Shown: positions 6,912-14,289 of the stretch, piece by piece | Layout of the letters: each line of letters begins with the position of its first letter | Position numbering within the stretch: the stretch's first letter is position 1 | Source: a virus | Virus record (IMG/VR): IMGVR_UViG_3300025685_000031 | Location: 1-22,848 of that record | Reading direction: 5' to 3' (one strand) | DNA: 22,848 nt | Program-made: the position numbers and the translations under genes | The notes under the pieces: generated by a model | Told to the model about the DNA's origin: nothing | Database searches by the model: none | Seen by the model: the letters and a program-made list of their open reading frames with translations, nothing else

Positions 6912-7289
6912 TTACTGGTCTTGCCACGCCTTCCAGCCGAAAAGGCGAAGTGCGTAGTAGCGCACCCAGGAGCGCAGAACACCGATGGCGATCATGGATT
7001 TGCCATCGAGCTTGCTCTTGATGTAGCGGATGCAGTCTTCACGGTATGCGACATCTGCGGCGTGCCTATGGTGCCGATGCAGGCTATGTTTACGCCCGAT
7101 GTAATATCTCCAATCGTGCAAAGTCGCAGGTAGATCGAGATGGTCGTAGTCGGTGGTCGTCTGCCCGATCCGCACCCCCATCATGTGGTCAGTCGAGCAC
7201 GAGGAGCCATCCGCTCCCGCCCAACCTTCTTCAAGCGCGCGATCCCATTCTTCCGCAGTGGGCCTCCGCATAAACTCATCGACTCTCAT
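6912..7289 (-). CDS. DUF1353-like / phospholipase-like protein after endolysin
   Basis: 125-residue protein at the end of the late operon. It shows CSTD (31-34), then PATLHDWRYYIG with His58-Asp59, then a His/Arg-rich loop, AAD (77-79) and YREDC (82-86). The order of TD, HD and AD elements recalls phage DUF1353 proteins and, loosely, the HD pair of phospholipase A2-like proteins. It has no signal peptide; residues 98-118 are amphipathic and aromatic (SWVRYYALRLFGW). The start ATG follows the endolysin stop directly (TAGATG), with GGAGG five bases upstream. Position suggests a lysis or late accessory function, but the enzymatic role is not established. Confidence 0.8.
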   Translation of the reverse strand: MRVDEFMRRPTAEEWDRALEEGWAGADGSSCSTDHMMGVRIGQTTTDYDHLDLPATLHDWRYYIGRKHSLHRHHRHAADVAYREDCIRYIKSKLDGKSMIAIGVLRSWVRYYALRLFGWKAWQDQ

Positions 7290-7685
7290 CTAATCCTCCA
7301 ATAGTTCAAAATGGACGTAGTCGCGAAACGTTTCGTCCCGCATGAACCCGTCACCGTCCCAATCACCGCCCCAGCGTAGGTCAATACCATTCTGAATGGC
7401 GATCGTGAAAACCACCCCCGCTAGAAATACAAAGCGTTCCGTGTCCTCCCAGTCGATAGGGTAGGGGGCTATATCAACAGCCAAACTGGGCAGCGAGTTA
7501 TGCTTAGAGTCGGGCCACTGGAGCTTTGATTGGCCTGTTCGGAACATCTCATCTTGGCGATCCGGCCCTCGATACCCCTCCAACACTGAGAAATCGACGA
7601 TCTCTATAGCTTGCTCGATCACTCCCCGGAGCCGTATATCGACCAGGGAGAGGTTCTCTAAGCTTCTCTCACTCAACGTAGGCAT
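7290..7685 (-). CDS. Endolysin, M15 L,D-/D,D-peptidase (T5-type)
   Basis: Zinc peptidase that cuts peptidoglycan cross-links or stem peptides at host lysis. With ATG 7685 it has 131 residues, the usual size for single-domain M15 phage endolysins. Zn ligands fit His62 and Asp71 (KHNSLPSLAVDIAPYP) and His125 (DYVHFEL); the EGYRG motif (36-40) supplies the conserved Arg. GGGAG lies eleven bases before ATG 7685. The in-frame GTG 7697 would have that sequence touching the start, so it is less likely. It has no signal peptide or membrane segment, so it needs a holin or another export route. It overlaps the upstream membrane protein by 17 bases and is followed immediately by the DUF1353-like gene. 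Confidence 0.9.
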   Translation of the reverse strand: MPTLSERSLENLSLVDIRLRGVIEQAIEIVDFSVLEGYRGPDRQDEMFRTGQSKLQWPDSKHNSLPSLAVDIAPYPIDWEDTERFVFLAGVVFTIAIQNGIDLRWGGDWDGDGFMRDETFRDYVHFELLED

Positions 7686-8013
7686 GGGGCTGCTCACTCC
7701 CGTGTAGTCTGCTCAGACGCTCTGTGCGTTCTGATAGTGAGTCAACTTGCGCACTAAGCCTAATCCTATTCTCCCTTTCAGCTTGTATCTCGGAAGCGCC
7801 CTGCTCCATGAGCACTACGATCCGGCTAAGACTTCCGTCGATATTTTCAAAGGTCTTAGCGAACATACGGTCCTGCTCTTCGAGGCGGGTGATTCGGCTT
7901 TCGACTCGGACAGCCACGAGTGTTCCCATTATCAGCAACACTACCACAATCCTTAGAAACCAAGCGGGGGAGTTTGACAATGCCTCTGACATTAGTTCAT
8001 GTGGTTCATCCAA
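7669..8013 (-). CDS. Membrane-anchored coiled-coil protein (i-spanin-like candidate)
   Basis: 114-residue protein upstream of the endolysin. It has a short N-terminal tail, one strong transmembrane helix (about 17-36, FLRIVVVLLIMGTLVAV) and then a long heptad-rich charged helix with Leu/Ile/Val repeats to the C-terminus. This architecture is that of an inner-membrane spanin (Rz) or a single-pass lysis accessory; a pinholin-like role is possible but less fitting. It starts at TTG 8013, chosen because AAGGAG stands eight bases upstream; ATG 7992 in frame has none. It follows the tip protein gene by 12 bases and overlaps the endolysin. Confidence 0.8.
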   Translation of the reverse strand: MDEPHELMSEALSNSPAWFLRIVVVLLIMGTLVAVRVESRITRLEEQDRMFAKTFENIDGSLSRIVVLMEQGASEIQAERENRIRLSAQVDSLSERTERLSRLHGSEQPHAYVE

Positions 8014-8025
8014 CGGTTGGTCTCC

Positions 8026-11000
8026 TTATGGGGTTCTGTTGGTTGTAGCGGTCCATTCAATAATATGCCTTTGAAGCCCGTATGAGTCTTGAGTGACGGC
8101 AGTGTCCGTCATGCCGGACCATACTTCGATGTAGTACTTCTGACCAGAAGTAATTGACAACCCTGTCCCGGCGCTAGTCGCAGCGCTATCAAGGGAGGAC
8201 ATCAAGTTTACTCCAGTAACCGTAGTCGCCGATCCACTCAGGAACTCAGCAGAAGCACGGAAGCCAGTTACGTCGGCAGCCGCACCGTGATCATTGATCG
8301 TTACTGAGTCCGGGTTGGTGTACCCATAGATGGTAGCGGCTTCGGGGTACCGTAGTGGGGGCGTAGTCGGCATCCAGCCTTGCTTCCACCTAGCAAAAGC
8401 CGTCTGTTTTCTCTGCTCTTCTGTTGCACCATCTGCGTCATCTTGCAGTAGGTGGAAGATGAGATGTGGACGCCACGTTGCTCTCGCGGTCGTTGTATCC
8501 GAAGCTACGTTAAGTACGTTAGTAGCGGCTATGTCGGTATCATAGTGGCTGATAGTAAGGTTGTAGCCTGTGGATTCACTGTAGGCTGGAAAAGTAAGAC
8601 CTACTACCGATGAAGGGGGTTCGCCGCCAATAACCGAAGGCGTAAAGCTCATCTCGCCCCAGAACTTACTAGCTGGGTCACCTCCCGCAGTCTTGCGAGC
8701 GTTCTTTGGAAGGAGTGGGAGATCCTTGCGGTTCAATTTAGGCGAAGTGACTGTAACCGCAGCAGCCTGACTGATGTCTAGAAGCGAACCTTGTGACTCT
8801 GTAATGTGCTTATAAGTGCGCGAAGAAAGCCCGGTCTGTGCCACTACGTCATAGAGCAGATCGTTGACAGGCAATATAAACACATCAGAGTCGTGATTAA
8901 GCATCTGAATTCCCGTGTCAAGCACACCGCGATACACACCATCTAAGCAAATAAAGTCAACGGTTCTTTCGGGCGCTTTGTATCCGGGGCCAAAGAGATA
9001 CCCATACACAAATGTGTTTGTGATAGTATCGGCATTCAACACCAAATCAGCCTGAGGGTTCCCTTCGATTCCACCTCTCGGACCAACATACATCGAAAGG
9101 GGCACCTGCCTAATCTCCTCAAACGCAATAAGTTCGTCGAAGCGACTATCACCGTTTGCCCAAGCAGGCCTAACTAAGGCTAGGCCAAACCCAAACTCCT
9201 TGATCTCGCCAATTGTCTGGGTTAATCTAGCGACATCCGGCCCGACCTTAAATCGAATTGATAATTCACCTAATCTCGCACCATAATCTGATTCCGAAGA
9301 CTCCGGGGCGATTAGGCTTAGATAGTGAGGGAGGCCGATATCATACGCGGAACCTCCCCCTTCAATATCGAAGTTAATAGGGTCGGCGCTGCCGCCAAAG
9401 TATCGCCCATACGGACTTGATGAAAACAAATCAATGCTGTTACTGGCGGGCTCTGAGATAAAACTGTTACCATATTGGAATAAAGTGCTATCGAAAACAA
9501 AAGGGCTAACGGGGTCATCAGCAAAAATCATAGTAGAATCAACTACTAGTTTACCAACAGCCGCAGGAGCTTTTGGCCCGGAAGTGTTAATGTATTCAAC
9601 AAAGCCGCTAGGTACTTCAAAGGGTTGTATGGCAGATACCTCATCCGTAGGAGCCCCTACGATATGCCATGTTGAGTCGCCTGTGCCAGTTATTAGCCCC
9701 GCATCAACAAGAAGCTGATGCAGGAAATACGGCAGACCACTTAAAATAGTACGAGCGGGAGAAGTAGCTACTGCGGTTCGATCTGGTGGAGGATTGGCCG
9801 TGCCTATCGCCGGGGGTTCGGTAGGGTCGTTAGCGTCGAGTACTCCCGTGATCCCTGCGACGTTAACAGTCTTGGGAGATTCGTCGAAGACATCGCGCAT
9901 ACCTCGGACCATCACGTTGCCTTTTGAATCTGAGGGCAGACCAACTTCCAATACCCTCATTACAAAGTCTGTTAGCTCGAAGTCAGGGTAGTTGACTTTT
10001 ATTACGTCACCCGGTCGAAGACTACTGAACGAGCGATTTAACTCCATGCCTAAAGCGGTGATCGGGTAAGCGTGCGTTCGCAGTTTACGCTGCGCTACGA
10101 CTTTTGCTGCATTAGGGCTTCGAATGCCTTGCATGTCAAAGGTCTTGATTGTCTTTCTACCACTCTGGATAGCTAGATTGCCCATATCATGCGCGGTAGC
10201 AATAGTCTCTGCAAACTCTTTGAATCGGTTTAGGTACTTCACTTGAACTACGTTAAACGTCTCATTCCAGCTCTGCCTAGACGCACTTTTCATTTTTATG
10301 ATCGAGGACTGATCGACCTCTCGCATCTGCTCGTACCGTTCAGCAGTAGCAGTTACATTTAAGCCTATGAAGCTAGCGTTGGCCGCCAAATCCTCACCCG
10401 TGGTGCTGGCGAAAAAGACGAAGGGTTGAGTGCCGTCTGCGTTAGTAGCCTTTTGGACAATCTTGACTAGTTTTCGCCCACTGTTCTCGGTTATATTACT
10501 AACTGCGACCAGCTCACCAACCTCTAGCGAGTTCCACATCAAAGTCGAGGTGAATCGTGCGTCAGCGCCTGCGGTGGCTGTTTTGCAAAGGCATGCGGTG
10601 CCGGTATCGTCACGGATTTCCTCGGTGACTTTGAGAATGCCTTTGTAGTCTAATAGAGCTTTAGACTCACCGGCTACGTAAGTCTCTCGGAGGAGTTTCA
10701 GTACAAACTTACCCTCACTATCTTGAGTAAGTGAGCTGTTGATTTGATCGTTGATACTGTCAATTACCTTCTTTGCCTGCTTGGGGCTTTGGATGGTATA
10801 ACTAAAACCATTCCCCTCAGTATGAAGCTGTTCGGCAACATCCAAAAAAGACTGTCGATCAATTAAAGTGGGATCTAAACTCAAACCCCAATTTGTATCG
10901 GTGAGAATCTCGTATATAACATGTGCAGGATTAGCGTCCGCCTGACCGGTAGTAGCATCAACGTTGATACGAGAGAAAGCAGTGGTAAGCCCGGTCGGGT

Positions 11001-11796
11001 ACCGACTGATATGGATCTTAAACTGCGGAACCGTTGGCCTCTCTCCGAGAACTCCGCCTTCCCAGACCAAGTGGCAAACGCCTTTTTGAGAAGATAATAG
11101 GTCATATTTTCGGACAAAGTCAGCAGTGACGCCAGTCCCATGAAGATCGATCAGCTCTGTGTTTACACTCTTCAGGTACGGACTAACCTGTTGAGTATCG
11201 GTGCCAAAGAAAAAAGTCATGTCGCCAGCTATGTAGCCACCTGTTTTCTCACCGCCAAAAAAGCCTGGATCGACTATCCCCGCATATTGGTAGAAATCAG
11301 AAGCGATAGTGCCCCTTTCGAGGCCCCGAGCTGGCGCAGTTTTTCCCGCGAACGTCTCATTGGCCTTCATTATGAAGCCATCGTCCACCTCGACTGCGTT
11401 GAGGCTGTCTACTGGCCCCCAACATAGAGCGAGGTCCAACCCATATGAGTATCGGTACCCCACCGGTTGATCTGCGGTATCTAGGTAGTATGCCTCATAG
11501 TCGCCGTACCAAGTGACGTTCTGTCCATCAACTCTGGCACTACCCCAAACGATAGGGATGTAGCGGCTTTCCAAGTTCGTAGGAAACCCAAACTCACCTA
11601 GTCCGCTGGGTTCTGACTTCTCAATATCGGCTGAGGGAGCAATCAAAGCCATCGTAACGGATAGAACAACAGACAGCACTACCATTACGATCAGGTACGA
11701 TATGCCAAAATCGGCTCGTATATACGAGTCAGAGGTTTCGACAGGCCCTATGAAGTACGCAAAGCCAAAAACAGTTGCAAGTATGAAATTTTTCAT
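8026..11796 (-). CDS. Tail tip / central fibre protein, lambda gpJ-like
   Basis: The 1256-residue protein at the distal end of the tail, expected to form the tip and contact the host receptor. The N-terminus has two hydrophobic stretches (3-17 and a strong one at 31-53), then RYIPIVWGSARVDGQNVTWYGD (78-99), the conserved opening of gpJ-like proteins. The segment NPAHVIYEILTDTNWGLSL (from 289) is the family's central hub signature. The C-terminal half is beta-rich and variable-looking, as expected for receptor-binding regions, and ends in fibronectin-like strands (VTGVNLMSSLDSAATSAG region). ATG 11796 forms an ATGA overlap with the gpL-like gene, so synthesis is probably coupled. Family role is firm; the exact receptor domain is not identifiable here. 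Confidence 0.92.
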   Translation of the reverse strand: MKNFILATVFGFAYFIGPVETSDSYIRADFGISYLIVMVVLSVVLSVTMALIAPSADIEKSEPSGLGEFGFPTNLESRYIPIVWGSARVDGQNVTWYGDYEAYYLDTADQPVGYRYSYGLDLALCWGPVDSLNAVEVDDGFIMKANETFAGKTAPARGLERGTIASDFYQYAGIVDPGFFGGEKTGGYIAGDMTFFFGTDTQQVSPYLKSVNTELIDLHGTGVTADFVRKYDLLSSQKGVCHLVWEGGVLGERPTVPQFKIHISRYPTGLTTAFSRINVDATTGQADANPAHVIYEILTDTNWGLSLDPTLIDRQSFLDVAEQLHTEGNGFSYTIQSPKQAKKVIDSINDQINSSLTQDSEGKFVLKLLRETYVAGESKALLDYKGILKVTEEIRDDTGTACLCKTATAGADARFTSTLMWNSLEVGELVAVSNITENSGRKLVKIVQKATNADGTQPFVFFASTTGEDLAANASFIGLNVTATAERYEQMREVDQSSIIKMKSASRQSWNETFNVVQVKYLNRFKEFAETIATAHDMGNLAIQSGRKTIKTFDMQGIRSPNAAKVVAQRKLRTHAYPITALGMELNRSFSSLRPGDVIKVNYPDFELTDFVMRVLEVGLPSDSKGNVMVRGMRDVFDESPKTVNVAGITGVLDANDPTEPPAIGTANPPPDRTAVATSPARTILSGLPYFLHQLLVDAGLITGTGDSTWHIVGAPTDEVSAIQPFEVPSGFVEYINTSGPKAPAAVGKLVVDSTMIFADDPVSPFVFDSTLFQYGNSFISEPASNSIDLFSSSPYGRYFGGSADPINFDIEGGGSAYDIGLPHYLSLIAPESSESDYGARLGELSIRFKVGPDVARLTQTIGEIKEFGFGLALVRPAWANGDSRFDELIAFEEIRQVPLSMYVGPRGGIEGNPQADLVLNADTITNTFVYGYLFGPGYKAPERTVDFICLDGVYRGVLDTGIQMLNHDSDVFILPVNDLLYDVVAQTGLSSRTYKHITESQGSLLDISQAAAVTVTSPKLNRKDLPLLPKNARKTAGGDPASKFWGEMSFTPSVIGGEPPSSVVGLTFPAYSESTGYNLTISHYDTDIAATNVLNVASDTTTARATWRPHLIFHLLQDDADGATEEQRKQTAFARWKQGWMPTTPPLRYPEAATIYGYTNPDSVTINDHGAAADVTGFRASAEFLSGSATTVTGVNLMSSLDSAATSAGTGLSITSGQKYYIEVWSGMTDTAVTQDSYGLQRHIIEWTATTNRTP

Positions 11797-12656
11797 CGAT
11801 TCGCCGACCTGTTCTTATTGTCAATAGAGAAGGGGTTAAGGGTGGGGATAAAAGGAAAACCGCCATACCTTTGTGAGTTAGAGAACCTAGAAAAACAGGT
11901 TTGCATCGCACGATCACACCCTGCGGACAAAGAAATGGTTTGACCAGCATTGAGGCCATCAACCGGCACCATCAGTTTCACCAAGTAGGTATTCGCAACC
12001 ACCGCTTGTTCAAACTCCAACGCCATGCGCTGACTCCCCTCAACGCCAGTCCGAACCGTGCCGCCATTAAAAAACCCTATGTCGGTAGTCAATTTCGCTA
12101 AGGCTTGGCCACTGTCTTTTAGGGTCACCCTGATCCCATCAGAACTAACCGATAGGACCTCAAAGTTGAAGGTGAAACTCGACTCAGCCACCCGACATCC
12201 GTCTCCATACAAGACATGGTTGCACATCCAAGAAAAAGTCTTAGAAGGGATTTGCGCTTCCATGCGAGACGCGATGCCACCTATACTTACAGTAACGTCG
12301 GTGCCTTTGAACTTGACGCCCGTGACAAACCCTGACAAGAAAGGTTTAACTTCTAGTGTGCTGTCACTGAGGTGCGCTCGAAATATTTCAAGTCGATCTT
12401 GTGCCGGGGCAATGCCCCCTAGGTACCGTTGTACAAAAGGGTTGTTAAAAGGAAAATTCACGTTGAAATTTCCCGAACTTTCTTTCGCATTGATGGTAGG
12501 AGCCGTGCGTGAGATAGGTATAGGCTTGTACACATCGCCATCAAAAGTAAATTCCGTGGCTAACGACGTGTAATAGAAAGAGTCTACACCCGTTATTCTG
12601 TACAGCTCAATAGGAGCGGATCCTTCTGTAGAGCTATCTTGTTCGGAGTATGACAT
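11793..12656 (-). CDS. Tail hub protein, DUF2163/BR0599-like (gpL-like)
   Basis: 287-residue tail tip component. The N-terminal ~130 residues match the DUF2163-type beta fold. The C-terminal part is the BR0599-type domain with CNHVLYGDGC (Cys145, Cys154) and GCDRAMQTC (Cys247, Cys254), followed by RFSNSQRYGGFPFIPTLNPF. The four cysteines have the spacing expected for the iron-sulfur cluster known in lambda gpL-type proteins; that ligation is inferred here. It lies between the distal tail-like protein and the gpJ-like tip, the usual order. Its start sits on an AGAGGATAACCCCC leader, shared with another late gene. Confidence 0.92.
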   Translation of the reverse strand: MSYSEQDSSTEGSAPIELYRITGVDSFYYTSLATEFTFDGDVYKPIPISRTAPTINAKESSGNFNVNFPFNNPFVQRYLGGIAPAQDRLEIFRAHLSDSTLEVKPFLSGFVTGVKFKGTDVTVSIGGIASRMEAQIPSKTFSWMCNHVLYGDGCRVAESSFTFNFEVLSVSSDGIRVTLKDSGQALAKLTTDIGFFNGGTVRTGVEGSQRMALEFEQAVVANTYLVKLMVPVDGLNAGQTISLSAGCDRAMQTCFSRFSNSQRYGGFPFIPTLNPFSIDNKNRSANR

Positions 12657-12670
12657 GGGGGTTATCCTCT
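12657..12670 (-). promoter_or_regulatory. Ribosome binding leader, AGAGGATAACCCCC-ATG
   Basis: Shine-Dalgarno AGAGGA followed by TAACCCCC directly before the gpL-like start. The upstream gene's TAA stop abuts it. The same ATAACCCCC-ATG arrangement occurs at 16447-16461. Confidence 0.7.
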
Positions 12671-14284
12671 TTATTGTTTTACAGTTTGAACGTCAAAGTT
12701 ACAACGAACTGAGTCGGTGCCATCATATGTAAGGCGGATGTCATCTGAGGACAAACGCACATGAAACAATAGCTCAATGGACTGTAGGGTGGTAACGTCC
12801 GCAATCGATAGGGACTGCGTATACGTCAAAGTGACTGTTCCGTCCGCATTCGTTACTGATCCGGTGACCTGATGCTGGGTTTTGCTACCGTTTGGCCAAG
12901 TGGCCTCAAAAGAAGAGTAACCATCAAGTAGCGGAGTTAAGCCGCCTAGTTCGTTCCCTTCCAGCACTAACGTGCGTGCAGCGTTGTTATGGGATAAAGG
13001 CACTAGGTTAGAGAAACCAGAAGGAACCCAGAAAGACCTTTGCCTGCCTTGAGTCCACATCAAGAACCGAAACAACGCTCTGACCTTATCCGGCTCATAG
13101 CTATAGTCAAAGCGCCTTTCAAAATTCAATATTGAAGAATCCCTGCGATGGAAAGACTCAATCACCCCAATTTTCCGGTCAAAAATAATGGCCTGAGAGT
13201 TTGAGCTTATGTCTAAGGTCTTTTCAATTAAGTTTCCTTCTCTTAGGATGGGTCGAGTCGGATCAAAAGAAGGCGAGTCGGGAGCTAAGTCGGAATATAA
13301 GGTTGAAGAGTCGAGATTGTTCCCCGGATATTGGTCTAACTGGCCCTCCCAGACAGTTTCATACGAAAGCGTTTCGTTAGGGTACACAGAGACGAAAGGG
13401 TCTTCACGTAAGTGACAAAGGGCCGTAGGCATCAAAGCCACTGGAAACTGCCCAAATAGAGGTATCGTGGCTCCCGCGACATCGGTAAAATTGACGTATA
13501 TGATAGATGCATTGCTAGTCGCGTCTCTTGTCATTTCCACAAACTGTAAATCGTTGTTTGCATTCACAATCGTCAGGATTTCGCCTACTTTCAACGCTTG
13601 TATCGATCCGTCTCTTTGTGCTTCCGGGATTTGAAGGCTAATCTCTGGTGGGGTATTGCCTGCTTGGTAGGCCGCAGATACCGTCAAGTTAGGCCTATGC
13701 CAAAGGATGACTTTTGCTTGGTGAGAGGGCATCCCCAGGAGCCTCGACTGGAGGGTGCTTTTACCTGCGGAGTCCGAAGCCGGGAGTAGATACTCATACT
13801 CAAACTTAGTACGCGGGTTAGCCCGTAGCCTTGCCCGGATCTCGGTGCCGTCCCAAGCCTCAGATACGTCAGTTTTGAATCTTATTGTTTCCGACACCTG
13901 ATTTTGTGGCTTTTCCTTGATTACTAGATTTCTTTGGAAAAGGACGGATAATGAGGCACCTTGGTACCGCAAAACTACCGATTGCGACGACGCCCTTCCC
14001 GGTTCTAAGAATTTTACGGTTATGGTTATCGCGTCATGCGCCTTGATTGTCAAATCGTTGGCCGCGAGTTCCGCCGCGTTAGACAGTGCCACCTGATTTA
14101 GCCAAGTTACCTCAAACGTGTCATCTTCAAGAGGTACCGTTAGTGGGCCGGTTACCGCCTTACCTGTAGCATTATAGATGGTTACATCAAAAGTGCTGGC
14201 GAAAGCCACTCCTTTCAGATCTAGTTCAAGCGCTGCATCTAGGAAGTACTGATTACTGAAGTATAGCTCTCCGAAAGTGGGCAT
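12671..14284 (-). CDS. Distal tail-like minor tail protein
   Basis: 537-residue virion protein upstream of the gpL-like hub, the position of distal tail (Dit/gpM-like) proteins. A recognisable segment lies at about 389-429: FERRFDYSYEPDK followed by ALFRFLMWTQGRQRSFWVPSG. This resembles the 'rRGr..pFWlPs' pattern of phage minor tail proteins. The end, RLSSDDIRLTYDGTDSVRCNFDV, also fits that family's C-terminus. The first ~300 residues are beta-rich with immunoglobulin-like spacing (FDVTIYNATGKAVTGPLTVPL). ATG 14284 has AGAGG eight bases upstream. Confidence is high that it is a tail structural protein and moderate for the Dit-like role. Confidence 0.82.
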   Translation of the reverse strand: MPTFGELYFSNQYFLDAALELDLKGVAFASTFDVTIYNATGKAVTGPLTVPLEDDTFEVTWLNQVALSNAAELAANDLTIKAHDAITITVKFLEPGRASSQSVVLRYQGASLSVLFQRNLVIKEKPQNQVSETIRFKTDVSEAWDGTEIRARLRANPRTKFEYEYLLPASDSAGKSTLQSRLLGMPSHQAKVILWHRPNLTVSAAYQAGNTPPEISLQIPEAQRDGSIQALKVGEILTIVNANNDLQFVEMTRDATSNASIIYVNFTDVAGATIPLFGQFPVALMPTALCHLREDPFVSVYPNETLSYETVWEGQLDQYPGNNLDSSTLYSDLAPDSPSFDPTRPILREGNLIEKTLDISSNSQAIIFDRKIGVIESFHRRDSSILNFERRFDYSYEPDKVRALFRFLMWTQGRQRSFWVPSGFSNLVPLSHNNAARTLVLEGNELGGLTPLLDGYSSFEATWPNGSKTQHQVTGSVTNADGTVTLTYTQSLSIADVTTLQSIELLFHVRLSSDDIRLTYDGTDSVRCNFDVQTVKQ

Positions 14285-14289
14285 ATGAC

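Noticed and set aside
6903-7133. Open frame on the + strand downstream of the structured RNA
   Set aside because: Antisense to the DUF1353-like gene and starting inside the terminator hairpin; no ribosome site.
12058-12573. Open frame on the + strand, 171 codons
   Set aside because: Shadow of the gpL-like gene on the opposite strand; the cysteine motifs belong to the - strand protein.
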